Shown: piece by piece, positions 33,546 through 42,225 of the stretch
How positions within the stretch are numbered: the first letter of the stretch is position 1
Layout of the letters: each line of letters starts with the position of its first letter
NCBI GenBank assembly: GCA_900766135.1
Contig: CAAFUF010000048.1
Coordinates: 1-64,000 of the forward strand
DNA from: Paenibacillaceae bacterium
GTDB lineage: Bacteria > Bacillota > Bacilli > Paenibacillales > Paenibacillaceae
Reading direction: 5' to 3'
Length of the DNA stretch: 64,000 bases
Program-made: the position numbers and the translations under genes
The notes under the pieces: generated by a model
What the model was told of the DNA's origin: nothing
Databases searched by the model: none
Seen by the model: only the letters and a program-made list of their open reading frames with translations

Positions 33546-35234
33546 ATGAACCAAAGTCATGCCACGACCGACTTGCTTCAAGAGCCTTCCATGTTCTGTT
33601 TCCAGTGCCAAGAGGCGGCCGGCGGAACGGGCTGCACGATCGCAGGCGTTTGCGGAAAGCCTGAGGAGGTGGCCAATCTGCAAGATTTGCTTATCTATGT
33701 ACTCAAAGGCGCATCGCTCCTAGCGTTGGACAGCGAACTGCCGGAACCCCTCGAACGGCAACTCTCCGTATTTACGATGAACGCCTTGTTTGCGACGATC
33801 ACGAATGCCAATTTTGATCGTGACTTTTTCGTCGGCCAAATCCGCGCAGCTCTTGGCTTGCGCGAAGCCGTACGAAGCTGTTGGATCGAAAGGCATGCAG
33901 GCGAAGCAACTGCCCTGCCCGATGCCGCTCTCTGGGAGGGGAATGATGAAATCCAGTTCGCGGACAAGGCAAAGCAGGTGGGCGTCCTCTCCACCGCCAA
34001 CGAGGACATTCGCTCCTTGCGCGAGTTGCTAACCTACGGACTTAAGGGGATGGCGGCTTATACTTACCATGCTTATCAGTTAGGCTATTCTCAAGCGGAT
34101 ATTAACCAGTTTCTGCGCCGGGCGTTGGCCGCAACGCTTGATGATACCCTGACTGCTGACGATCTCGTCGCCTTGGTCCTAGAGGCAGGCAAGTTTGGCG
34201 TGGAGGCCATGTCCTTGTTGGATCGGGCCAACACGAGTACCTACGGTCATCCGGAGGTAACCCAGGTCAATATCGGCGTGCGGAATCGCCCCGGTATTTT
34301 GATCAGCGGCCATGACTTAAAGGATTTGGAAGAACTGCTGACCCAAACGGAAGGAACCGGCGTGGACGTATATACGCACAGCGAGATGCTTCCGGCCCAC
34401 TATTATCCGGCCTTCAAGAAATACAACCACTTCGTTGGCAATTACGGCAACGCTTGGTGGCTGCAAACGAAGGAATTCGCCTCCTTCAACGGCCCGATTC
34501 TGATGACGACCAACTGTATCGTTCCGCCAAAAGCAAGCTATATGGATCGAATCTATACGACGGGGAACACCGGATATCCCGGAGTGAAGCATATTCCGGA
34601 CGGCCTTGGCGGTCAGCCTAAGGATTTCTCGGAACTCATCGCGCACGCCCAAAGCTGCCCGCCGCCAACAGAGCTTGAGCGCGGGCAGATCGTAGGCGGT
34701 TTTGCCCATCATACGGTAACCGCTCTGGCCGATCGGATCGTTCAGGCGGTGGAGACCGGGGTGATAAAACGATTTATCGTCATGGCCGGCTGCGACGGAC
34801 GGATGAAATCGCGCGACTATTACACGGAGTTTGCCAAGGAATTGCCCCGCGATACCGTGATCTTGACCGCCGGCTGCGCCAAGTACAAATACAACAAGCT
34901 GGAACTTGGCGACATCGGCGGCATTCCACGCGTCCTGGATGCGGGTCAATGCAACGATTCCTATTCGCTGGCCGTCATTGCGCTCAAATTGAAGGAATTG
35001 TTTGGCCTTGAGGATATTAACGAGCTGCCGATTTCGTACAATATCGCGTGGTATGAGCAAAAGGCCGTCATCGTCCTGCTGGCCCTGCTTTATCTCGGCG
35101 TCAAGAATATTCATCTCGGCCCTACATTACCCGCCTTCCTGTCACCCCATGTAGCTCAGATCCTGATCGACCAATTCGGCATTGGAGGCATCACGAACGT
35201 GAAGGAAGATATGGCCCTGTTTCTCGGGGCCTAG
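33546..35234 (+). CDS. hcp: Hydroxylamine reductase / hybrid-cluster protein
   Basis: 562 residues. The N-terminal cluster cysteines are C18-X2-C21-X8-C30-X5-C36, the class I spacing that binds 4Fe-4S. Hybrid-cluster ligands appear later in the usual motifs, including TTNCIVPP, AGCDGR, TAGCAKYKYN and LDAGQCNDSYS. Hcp reduces hydroxylamine in vitro and acts as an NO reductase and nitrosylation factor under nitrosative stress. The ATG at 33546 follows AAGGAGG; the frame open to 33336 covers the promoter. No hcr reductase gene is adjacent. Confidence 0.95.
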   Translation: MNQSHATTDLLQEPSMFCFQCQEAAGGTGCTIAGVCGKPEEVANLQDLLIYVLKGASLLALDSELPEPLERQLSVFTMNALFATITNANFDRDFFVGQIRAALGLREAVRSCWIERHAGEATALPDAALWEGNDEIQFADKAKQVGVLSTANEDIRSLRELLTYGLKGMAAYTYHAYQLGYSQADINQFLRRALAATLDDTLTADDLVALVLEAGKFGVEAMSLLDRANTSTYGHPEVTQVNIGVRNRPGILISGHDLKDLEELLTQTEGTGVDVYTHSEMLPAHYYPAFKKYNHFVGNYGNAWWLQTKEFASFNGPILMTTNCIVPPKASYMDRIYTTGNTGYPGVKHIPDGLGGQPKDFSELIAHAQSCPPPTELERGQIVGGFAHHTVTALADRIVQAVETGVIKRFIVMAGCDGRMKSRDYYTEFAKELPRDTVILTAGCAKYKYNKLELGDIGGIPRVLDAGQCNDSYSLAVIALKLKELFGLEDINELPISYNIAWYEQKAVIVLLALLYLGVKNIHLGPTLPAFLSPHVAQILIDQFGIGGITNVKEDMALFLGA

Positions 35235-35251
35235 GCGTTAGGCGCTTAATT

Positions 35252-35291
35252 GAAAGGGCCTTCTATTCCATGAGGAGTAGAAGGCCCTTTC
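35252..35291 (+). terminator. Terminator of hcp
   Basis: GAAAGGGCCTTCTA (35252-35265) pairs with TAGAAGGCCCTTTC (35278-35291), followed by TT. It lies 17 bases after the hcp stop. Confidence 0.85.
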
Positions 35292-35303
35292 TTGATCACC
35301 TAT

Positions 35304-35537
35304 TCATACCCAGATTTTTTTCCATTTACCCATTCTTACTGCCGCCAACGTCGCGTACCCCTGATGCCGCTTAAACACAACCTTCACGCGCCGAGCTGTC
35401 GTTAACGGAAGGGGGATGATTTTCTTGTGGCCAATCATCGTACCCTCCCCGATCAAACGCCACTCCTCTGTTTTGCCGGTGTTATCGTTCAGCTCGCCCC
35501 GCTTCGTTCGCGGGCGAACAATTTTTACGGTTGTCCT
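35304..35537 (-). pseudogene. C-terminal remnant of an alpha-L-fucosidase-like protein
   Basis: An uninterrupted frame of 77 codons without a start or ribosome site. It reads GELNDNTGKTEEWRLIGEGT, then IGHKKIIPLPLTTARRVKVV and RHQGYATLAAVRM, which resembles the C-terminal beta-sandwich of GH29 alpha-L-fucosidases. An in-frame stop precedes it at 35538-35540 and LysR coding ends just upstream. The catalytic domain is gone, so this is a relic of a lost glycosidase gene. Confidence 0.6.
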
Positions 35538-35553
35538 TCAGATCCTCAATCCC

Positions 35554-36450
35554 TCACTCGTAGTCCACCCTTCCCGATGCAGCCAACCTCGCGAAGTATT
35601 GGATGGTAAAGTCGCGGAACTGTACCGCGATCTGCTTCAGGTACCGATCCTTCGGCCAGGACAGGGAAATCGAGCGTTTGCACCAGCTTTCCTCGAGCCC
35701 AAGCAGCCGGACGTCCGGCCCGGTAGACCCGCTCCAGGTGATCGCCGGCAGGAACGCAACGCCTTGTCCCGCACGAATCAATCCCCGCACCGTAGCAGGA
35801 TCGTCGCTCTCGAACCGAATCCGGGGAGTAAACCCGGCCAACCGGCAGAAGGCATCCGTCGTCTCGCGCAAAGACTTGCCGGAAGGCAGCATAATGAAGC
35901 TATCCTCCCTTAACTCGCTTAAACGAATCCGCTCCCGGTGCGCAAGAGGATGATCGGCCGGGACCGCGGCGAGGATATCCTCTTCGAGCAAGGAGATCGC
36001 CTCCGTTCCAGGCGGCGGCACCGCTCCGTCAGAGAGACATAGATCGAAGTTCGTTCGATTGTCCAGCGGCGTAGCATGTTGCAGCAGGTTGAATTGAGCA
36101 TTCGGATTTTCCGTGCGAAAAGCGGCCAGTAAGCCGGGAAGCAAATGCGAGGATACTCGAACATCCAGCGTGACCATGGTAGAAGCGGATCCGTTGGTAT
36201 CCCGCAGTCGCTGCTCTCCATCCTCCAGCGCTTCCAACGCGAGATCCACATGCTGGAGAAACATCCTCCCCTGCTCATTCAATCGTATCGTCTTGCGCTC
36301 CCGCCGAAACAGTTCCGTCCCTAGCTCGGCTTCCAGCGCCGCGATCATCTTGCTGAGTGCCGGTTGCGAGATATGTAAGCTGCGGGCGGCTTTCGTCATA
36401 TGCTCCATGCGAGCCACCGTCTGAAAATACTTAAGCTGCAACAATTCCAC
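35554..36450 (-). CDS. LysR family transcriptional regulator
   Basis: 298 residues. N-terminal winged helix (about 1-60: LKYFQTVARMEHMTKAARSL, HISQPALSKMIAALEAELG) and a periplasmic-binding-like effector domain. It resembles regulators of small metabolite genes; the effector is unknown. GTG start at 36450 behind AAGGGGG. It is divergent from the carboxylesterase gene across an operator-like dyad, so that gene is its probable target. Confidence 0.9.
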   Translation of the reverse strand: MELLQLKYFQTVARMEHMTKAARSLHISQPALSKMIAALEAELGTELFRRERKTIRLNEQGRMFLQHVDLALEALEDGEQRLRDTNGSASTMVTLDVRVSSHLLPGLLAAFRTENPNAQFNLLQHATPLDNRTNFDLCLSDGAVPPPGTEAISLLEEDILAAVPADHPLAHRERIRLSELREDSFIMLPSGKSLRETTDAFCRLAGFTPRIRFESDDPATVRGLIRAGQGVAFLPAITWSGSTGPDVRLLGLEESWCKRSISLSWPKDRYLKQIAVQFRDFTIQYFARLAASGRVDYE

Positions 36451-36469
36451 GCGGAATGTCCCCCTTCAT

Positions 36470-36489
36470 TCATAACCTATAAGTTATGA
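36470..36489. promoter_or_regulatory. LysR-type operator dyad
   Basis: TCATAACCTATAAGTTATGA is a perfect 7-bp inverted repeat with 6-bp spacer and contains the T-N11-A signature of LysR sites. It lies in the 124-bp divergent gap, 20 bp upstream of the lysR start and about 85 bp from the esterase start. Confidence 0.65.
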
Positions 36490-36574
36490 TCTTTATATTC
36501 AAATATATATTATGGTTCATGAAATCAGGCAAGTTATAATAGTCACAACATCGAAAGGATAGGGGACGATCATC

Positions 36575-38056
36575 TTGATTGTGCAGACGTTGTCGGGCAA
36601 AGTCGAGGGCTTGAAAATGGAGGGGGCTTACGTATTCCGAGGAATTCCCTACGCCTCTTCGGCGGAGGGCCCGCGAAGATTCAAACCGCCGGTTCCTCCG
36701 CTTCCGTGGCAAGGCGTTAGAGGGTGCGACCGGTTCGGTGCCGTCGCACCTCAGAATCCGGCACAGGAGGGCATCCTGTCGGAACTGGCGCAGTCCGAGG
36801 ATTGCCTGTATCTGAACGTATGGACGCCGGAAGATATGAGCGATGGGCTTAAGCCGGTCATGGTATATATCCATGGCGGCGGGTTCGTCGCGGGGACCGG
36901 GGCGGAATGCGATGGTCTCAACTTCGCAGCGGAAGAAGGCATCGTTTACGTTTCGATCAACTATCGGCTGGGGGCGTTAGGTTTCTTGGAGTTGGGAGAG
37001 TTACTAGGAGAAGAATATGCGACTTCGGGCAACAACGGGATGCTTGATATCGTAGCTGCTTTGCAGTGGGTTCAGCATAATATCGCAGCGTTCGGCGGCG
37101 ACCCTTCACGCGTCACCGTCATTGGAAATTCGGCAGGAGCCAAATGCGCGGCGTCTCTTTATGTCATGCCAAAGGCACGCGACCTGTTTCACCGTGCGAT
37201 TGTGCAGAGCGGAGCAACGCATGCGATTCGGGATCGACAGACCGCGGGCGTGACCCGTCGGAGGTTGCTTGAGAAGCTAGGGCTGTCGCCGGCGAACTCG
37301 TACCGATTGCTCGAGCTACCCGCGGAGAAGCTGATCGAAGCGCAATCCGCAGTAGGCTTCGATACCTCGCACAGCCTGCACATGTTTGGCCCTGTGGCCG
37401 ATGGCCTTGTCCTCCCTCCGGATCCGCTGGGTAGCCTCGAACTTAACCAGGGAGTACCGCCGCTCTTGATCGGGTTCAACGAGGAGGAGGCGGCGATTTT
37501 TATTCAGAATGATCCGCAGCTGCAGTCCCCGAACATGGAGGTGCTCGAAGGATTCTTCGGGAGGAATGCCGACGCCGTGTGGAACGCCTATCAGCATTAC
37601 AGCAGATTAATGTCTTCTGACGTCGCTTGGACCCGAACCTTAACGGAGCACTTGTATGGGATCGGGGCGATGCAGTTTGCGGATGCCGTGACCTTATCCG
37701 GTACGCCGGTTTGGATGTATCGGCTTCGGTGCGGCGGCAGGCTGGGCGCCATCCATGGTTATGAAGGCAACCTCATCCAAGCGGCATTTGCCACAGATAC
37801 CGGCTCCTTCCTCACGCCGACTTCCGACGACCCTTATGCCGTAACGGATGAGATGAACGGGCTTGCGCGCGGGATGAGGGCGGCATGGAGTGCATTTATC
37901 CGCAGCGGAGACCCGTACACCGATTCTTTGCCCGCTTGGCCTGTTTACGGAGAAGATCACGCCACCATGGTGCTGGACCTAGCAAGCTCCGTGCGCAAGG
38001 ACTTGCCGTCCCCGGCCGGGCTCCACGTTCCCCACCAGGTTTGGAGGATGGATTGA
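36575..38056 (+). CDS. Type B carboxylesterase
   Basis: 493-residue alpha/beta-hydrolase of the carboxylesterase/para-nitrobenzyl esterase family. It shows VFRGIPYA, SEDCLYLNVWTP, oxyanion motif YIHGGGF (about 98-104) and the nucleophile elbow GNSAGA with S186. GESAGG is usual, so the Glu-to-Asn and Gly-to-Ala changes are slightly atypical. Start is TTG at 36575. Its stop overlaps the transporter start, so the pair is co-translated; export of an acid released by the esterase is a possible link. Confidence 0.88.
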   Translation: MIVQTLSGKVEGLKMEGAYVFRGIPYASSAEGPRRFKPPVPPLPWQGVRGCDRFGAVAPQNPAQEGILSELAQSEDCLYLNVWTPEDMSDGLKPVMVYIHGGGFVAGTGAECDGLNFAAEEGIVYVSINYRLGALGFLELGELLGEEYATSGNNGMLDIVAALQWVQHNIAAFGGDPSRVTVIGNSAGAKCAASLYVMPKARDLFHRAIVQSGATHAIRDRQTAGVTRRRLLEKLGLSPANSYRLLELPAEKLIEAQSAVGFDTSHSLHMFGPVADGLVLPPDPLGSLELNQGVPPLLIGFNEEEAAIFIQNDPQLQSPNMEVLEGFFGRNADAVWNAYQHYSRLMSSDVAWTRTLTEHLYGIGAMQFADAVTLSGTPVWMYRLRCGGRLGAIHGYEGNLIQAAFATDTGSFLTPTSDDPYAVTDEMNGLARGMRAAWSAFIRSGDPYTDSLPAWPVYGEDHATMVLDLASSVRKDLPSPAGLHVPHQVWRMD

Positions 38057-38823
38057 TCCCGCTCCTTGAAGTTGCCCTGGTCATGTTGGCGCTTGGCTTC
38101 CTCCTCGGCTTCGTAGGGGCGGGCGGTTCGGGGTTTATTATCTCGATTCTGACCGTCGTTTTCGGTTACCCGATCCATACGGCGCTAGGTACTGCGTTGG
38201 CGGCCATGTTCTTCTCGTCCTTCTCCGGTTCCATCAGTCATTACCGGGAAGGAAATGCAGAGCTGCGGGCCGGAGTGGTCGTCGGCTTGACCGGTGCGGC
38301 GGGGGCATGGATCAGCTCGAGCTGGTCATCGCTGATCCCCGGGGATCGGCTGGGGTATTTGACCTCCGGCATGCTGTTCGCTTCCGGATTGGCCTTGTGG
38401 TTTCGAATGGGTTACGTTTCTCGGCGCCCAGGGACGCCTGACGACATGGCACCCGCCACGGTCAAAGGCCGGCGATTCTGGTTGTTTGCGCCGCTCATTG
38501 GCTTCATTACCGGCTCCCTCTCGGGATTGTTCGGCATCGGTTCGACCCCTTTTATTCAACTGGGGCTCATGCTGCTCCTCGGAATGTCGATGCGTTATGC
38601 CGCCGGCACAACCATGCTGGTCATCATGCCGATTGCCCTAGCCGGAGGGGCCGGTTACTTCACCATCGGGTACCTGGATGTCCATTTGCTCGTCGCCGTC
38701 GTGATCGGTACGATGTCCGGCGCTTATGTCGGGGCCAAGTTCACGAAGCGCGTGCCCGTAGTCTGGCTGAAAACCTGCATGGTGCTTACCCCTATGCTCG
38801 GCGGCGCAATCCTCTTGTTATAG
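38053..38823 (+). CDS. TauE/SafE family membrane transporter
   Basis: 256 residues with about eight hydrophobic helices in two related halves (LGFLLGFVGAGGSGFIISIL and FITGSLSGLFGIGSTPFIQL carry the glycine-rich repeat typical of TauE/SafE). Family members export sulfite, sulfonates or organic acids. TTG start at 38053 sits 5 bases after GGAGG and overlaps the esterase stop by four bases. Substrate is unknown. Confidence 0.85.
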   Translation: MIPLLEVALVMLALGFLLGFVGAGGSGFIISILTVVFGYPIHTALGTALAAMFFSSFSGSISHYREGNAELRAGVVVGLTGAAGAWISSSWSSLIPGDRLGYLTSGMLFASGLALWFRMGYVSRRPGTPDDMAPATVKGRRFWLFAPLIGFITGSLSGLFGIGSTPFIQLGLMLLLGMSMRYAAGTTMLVIMPIALAGGAGYFTIGYLDVHLLVAVVIGTMSGAYVGAKFTKRVPVVWLKTCMVLTPMLGGAILLL

Positions 38824-38860
38824 CTGCCGGTCTCAACACGCTTCGGAATAGCCCCATGCA

Positions 38861-38895
38861 AAAAACGGACCCTCCTATGAGGGTCCGCTGTTTTT
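38861..38895. terminator. Bidirectional terminator
   Basis: CGGACCCTC (38866-38874) pairs with GAGGGTCCG (38879-38887), flanked by A5 and T5, between convergent TauE and CueP genes. Confidence 0.92.
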
Positions 38896-38908
38896 GGGAT
38901 TGTTTGTA

Positions 38909-39457
38909 CTAACTAAGCTGTAAAGTCGTAATGCATGTTTGATCGCCGTCGAACGTGGAGATTTCCGACTCGGCTGTTTTGCCGTCATGGCTAATCTGGA
39001 CACGGTAGGTTTGATCGCGCGGCAGCCACAAGTCGATAAATCCGTTAGCTTGGGACGTCATCTTTTGGTCCAAAACAGTATTTCCTTCCTCATCGGTAAC
39101 GTTCATTTGGAACTCCTGCTGCGTCATTTCGCCGCGGCATCCGGTCAAGCTGTGGATCTCGCAAGGATGCGTCTCGTTCACGTAAGGCGCGATCGAGACG
39201 AAAAATTCGTCCTTCGGCAGATCATACGTCTTTGAATCAGCCGTATCCCCGTCCACGATCAGTTGACGCGACGTAATCGATGCGGACTCGGCGCTTAGTT
39301 TGCCAACGCTGTAGTCCTGGACCATTTGTTTGATGCTTTGAGTATCTAGCGCGTTCGATTCCGTTTGCTTATCGGCTTGTCCCGTGATGAGAAAATAGCT
39401 TCCCAACGCGGCTACCGCAATGACCCCGACCGCCGCCAAGATGGTATTCCGTTTCAT
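38909..39457 (-). CDS. cueP: CueP family copper-binding protein
   Basis: 182 residues with an N-terminal membrane anchor or signal (about 5-25) and the CueP motifs APYVNETHPCEIHSLTGCRG and DGDQTCITTLQL, whose cysteines and histidines bind copper in the Salmonella periplasmic protein. In this Gram-positive cell it would be anchored outside the membrane. The ATG at 39457 is preferred over a GTG three codons earlier because AAAGGG lies 9 bases before it. TATAAT lies at about 39503. Confidence 0.85.
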   Translation of the reverse strand: MKRNTILAAVGVIAVAALGSYFLITGQADKQTESNALDTQSIKQMVQDYSVGKLSAESASITSRQLIVDGDTADSKTYDLPKDEFFVSIAPYVNETHPCEIHSLTGCRGEMTQQEFQMNVTDEEGNTVLDQKMTSQANGFIDLWLPRDQTYRVQISHDGKTAESEISTFDGDQTCITTLQLS

Positions 39458-39544
39458 GCCCGGCACCCTTTCGTATAGGCTTGGTTTCTTCGATTCTATC
39501 GAACATCCCGATTATAGCATAGGTTTCAGGCACCTTCATTGATT

Positions 39545-40351
39545 TTATAGATATTGGAAAGGCTCCTTTGCATCAACGAATGAGACGGGGATGCCGCTCA
39601 CCAGCGGCTGCAGCCAATCCGCCATATGCTTCATTCCCCATTCCTCGCTGCGCTCGTGTCCGACGACCAGCATGGCTTTGTCCATCCCAAGCATCACGGC
39701 GTCGTTCACATAAGCGCACAGTGTCCATTCCAGAATCTCGCCGCAGATCATGACATCTAAATGCTGATCCCGCATCAGTTCCATCGGCATTTGTTCTCTT
39801 CCGAGTCCCAGGCTTCCGCCGCCGACCAGTACGCCGATGCGAGAGCAAGGCATATCCGGTCTGCCTACCATTTGAAGCACATTCATCGACAGTTTCTGTT
39901 TCAGAACCTCCGCCAGCTCTCCGACGGTGGTCCGGTCAAGGACATACACCCACGGCTTGTTCTCTTCCGCCAGGCGATCGCTCCATCCGAGCTCGCGAAT
40001 CAGCCCATCATAGATTCGATCGGTTTCGGCCATATGCATATGGTCATGATACCGCCAGATGGCGATGCCGTGATCGTCGATCAATTTCTTCTTGGCGAGA
40101 TAAACCGGATCTTGCCGAAGCCACTCAAGCTCATCCTTTCCCGTGAAATAAGTCGGTTCGTGGGTAATAATCAGATTCGCCCCGATCGAGATCGCCTCTT
40201 TCACGACGTCGACGGTGGCCATAAAGCTCGTGACGATTCCCGTCACTTCCTGGTTCGGATCGCCCGATGCCAATTGGTCGCAAGTGTTTTCGACCCGTTT
40301 CTCGCCGCAGGAATCCTCCAGGATCCGATCAATAACTTCTTGTACTTTCAT
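39545..40351 (-). CDS. Nif3-like dinuclear metal-centre protein
   Basis: 268 residues of the NIF3/YqfO family: metal motifs THEPTYF and GHERSEEWG with HDHMHM in the middle. Proteins of this family bind two metals as hexamers and are often annotated as GTP cyclohydrolase I type 2-like; activity here is unproven. The ATG at 40351 follows AAAGGAGAT; an earlier ATG would bury that site. It ends the LplABC-type ABC operon, 20 bases after the permease, so a role in processing the imported sugar is possible. Confidence 0.82.
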   Translation of the reverse strand: MKVQEVIDRILEDSCGEKRVENTCDQLASGDPNQEVTGIVTSFMATVDVVKEAISIGANLIITHEPTYFTGKDELEWLRQDPVYLAKKKLIDDHGIAIWRYHDHMHMAETDRIYDGLIRELGWSDRLAEENKPWVYVLDRTTVGELAEVLKQKLSMNVLQMVGRPDMPCSRIGVLVGGGSLGLGREQMPMELMRDQHLDVMICGEILEWTLCAYVNDAVMLGMDKAMLVVGHERSEEWGMKHMADWLQPLVSGIPVSFVDAKEPFQYL

Positions 40352-40371
40352 AGGGGCATCTCCTTTCTGGT

Positions 40372-41265
40372 TCATCCTTTTACGGCGCCGATGACGACTC
40401 CCTTAGTCAAATACTTCTGCAGGAACGGCAAGACGATCACGATCGGCAGGATGCCGATGACTGCCATCGCCATGCGGATGGCCGTGCTTGGAAGCTCGAC
40501 CGTCCCCGCGCCAATCACGCTGCCTGCTTGACCGGATTTTAGAAACTGAATGTTGTTCATCAATCGGATCAGCATATTTTGAATGCCGTAATACTGCGGT
40601 TTCGTGATGAAATACAGCGCATTGATCCAGTCGTTCCAATAAGCCAACCCCATGAACAGTCCAACGGTGGCCATTACCGGAACAGATAGAGGCAGCATAA
40701 TCCGGAAGAACGTTCGCAGCTCTGACGCCCCATCGATTTGAGCGGCTTCGATCAATTCGGCGGGCACGTTATTTTTGTAGTAGTTGCGGATCAGCAGCAC
40801 GTAAAACCCGTTGGTCAGCAGGTTAGGCACGATTAAGGCCGCCAGCGTGTCCTTGATATGCATGTATTTGGTCCACATGATATAGGACGGGACGATCCCC
40901 CCGCTGAACAGCATCGTAAAGAACACGATAAACGCCAACGCGTTATGATATTTGAAATCCTTTCTGGACATCGGATAGGCGAGCATGCTCGAGATCAGAA
41001 GCCCGCCCGCCGTGCCGAGAATCGTCACCAGGAAAGACACGCCGTACGACCGAAGGAAGGTCGAAGCCGAGGAAACCATATATGCGTAGGCATCCAGGCT
41101 CCATTTCACCGGGAAGAAGCTGTACCCGTCCCGGATCAGCATCGATTCATCCGTAAATGAAGCGACCAATATCAAAATAAACGGCACAAAGGCAAATATC
41201 GTAAGCAGCACCATCGCGACGGCGGAGAACAAGACGAAAATTCGCTCGCCTTTCGTTTGAATCAT
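40372..41265 (-). CDS. Carbohydrate ABC transporter permease (LplC/YtcP type)
   Basis: 297-residue inner-membrane permease with six helices and the EAA loop (ELIEAAQIDGASELRTFFRIMLPLS) that docks the ATPase. The sequence resembles the LplC/YtcP branch, which imports complex saccharides. AGGAGG precedes the ATG at 41265. It is the third gene of the SBP-permease-permease set; no ATPase is encoded, so a shared MsmK-type ATPase must act. Confidence 0.92.
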   Translation of the reverse strand: MIQTKGERIFVLFSAVAMVLLTIFAFVPFILILVASFTDESMLIRDGYSFFPVKWSLDAYAYMVSSASTFLRSYGVSFLVTILGTAGGLLISSMLAYPMSRKDFKYHNALAFIVFFTMLFSGGIVPSYIMWTKYMHIKDTLAALIVPNLLTNGFYVLLIRNYYKNNVPAELIEAAQIDGASELRTFFRIMLPLSVPVMATVGLFMGLAYWNDWINALYFITKPQYYGIQNMLIRLMNNIQFLKSGQAGSVIGAGTVELPSTAIRMAMAVIGILPIVIVLPFLQKYLTKGVVIGAVKG

Positions 41266-41276
41266 AGTCTTTCCTC

Positions 41277-42200
41277 CTAAAACAACGCGTTTTCCGCGTC
41301 GATCTTTTTGACGATCGCATTCGCCAGCATAACCAGCCCGAACCCGACAAGCGACTGGTACAATCCGGCAGCCGCCGACATCCCGATGTCATTCACCTGC
41401 ATCAATGCACGGTACACATAAGTATCGATCGTTTGCGTCGTGCTGTAGAGAGCGCCTGCGTTCATCGGCACCTGATAGAAAAGGCCGAAATCCGAGTTAA
41501 AGATTCTCCCGATCGACATCAAGGTCAGAATGACGACGGTAGGCTTGAGAAGCGGCAATGTAATCGTCCAAATCTGCTTCAATTTGCCCGCTCCATCGAT
41601 TTTCGCGGCCTCATAAATGCTCTTATCGATTCCGGCAATGAACGCAATGTAAACAATGGAGCCATACCCGGCCGTTTTCCACATCTGAATAATCACAAGC
41701 AGGTACGGCCAATATTTCGGTTCGGAGTACCAATTGATTTCAGGAAGGCCGAGCGGACGCAAAATGGAATGATTGATAAAACCGCTGTCCGCGTTCAGGA
41801 ACGCAAAGACCAGGTAAGACAGCACGACCATCGAAATCAGGTTTGGCAGCACAAGCCCCGATTGGAACAGCTTGGAGTATGCTTTGCCGAGCAACTCCGA
41901 CATAAATATAGCGATGACAATCGAAAAAATGGTTCCAAACACGATAAAAGCAACGTTGTACAGCAGCGTGTTTCTCGTCATGATCCAGGCGTCGGACGTT
42001 TGAAACAGGAATCTGAAATTGTCGAACCCGATCCAATCGCTCCGGAAAATGCCCTTGGCATAGTCGATGTTCTTAAAGGCAATGAACACGCCGGCCATGG
42101 GAATGTAACTGTTCAAGATAAAATAGAGCAGACCTGGAGCAGCTAACAGCAGCAGCGGGAGATTCTTCTTTAACCCTCTTGATTTCATCGTCTTTGTCAT
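41277..42200 (-). CDS. Carbohydrate ABC transporter permease (LplB/YtbP type)
   Basis: 307 residues with six helices and the EAA motif IYEAAKIDGAGKLKQIWTITLP. Typical N-terminus for the LplB branch (NLPLLLLAAPGLLYFILNSYIPMAG). It partners the downstream permease 11 bases away. GGAGAG precedes the ATG. Confidence 0.92.
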   Translation of the reverse strand: MTKTMKSRGLKKNLPLLLLAAPGLLYFILNSYIPMAGVFIAFKNIDYAKGIFRSDWIGFDNFRFLFQTSDAWIMTRNTLLYNVAFIVFGTIFSIVIAIFMSELLGKAYSKLFQSGLVLPNLISMVVLSYLVFAFLNADSGFINHSILRPLGLPEINWYSEPKYWPYLLVIIQMWKTAGYGSIVYIAFIAGIDKSIYEAAKIDGAGKLKQIWTITLPLLKPTVVILTLMSIGRIFNSDFGLFYQVPMNAGALYSTTQTIDTYVYRALMQVNDIGMSAAAGLYQSLVGFGLVMLANAIVKKIDAENALF

Positions 42201-42225
42201 AGCGGTTCTCTCCTACATTCCCGTT

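Noticed and set aside
35416..35913. Plus-strand frame crossing the fucosidase relic and lysR
   Set aside because: It crosses two minus-strand features and has no ribosome site or recognisable domain.
37885..38052. 56-residue extension of the TauE/SafE protein
   Set aside because: It lies inside the carboxylesterase in another frame; TTG at 38053 with GGAGG fits the co-translated overlap.
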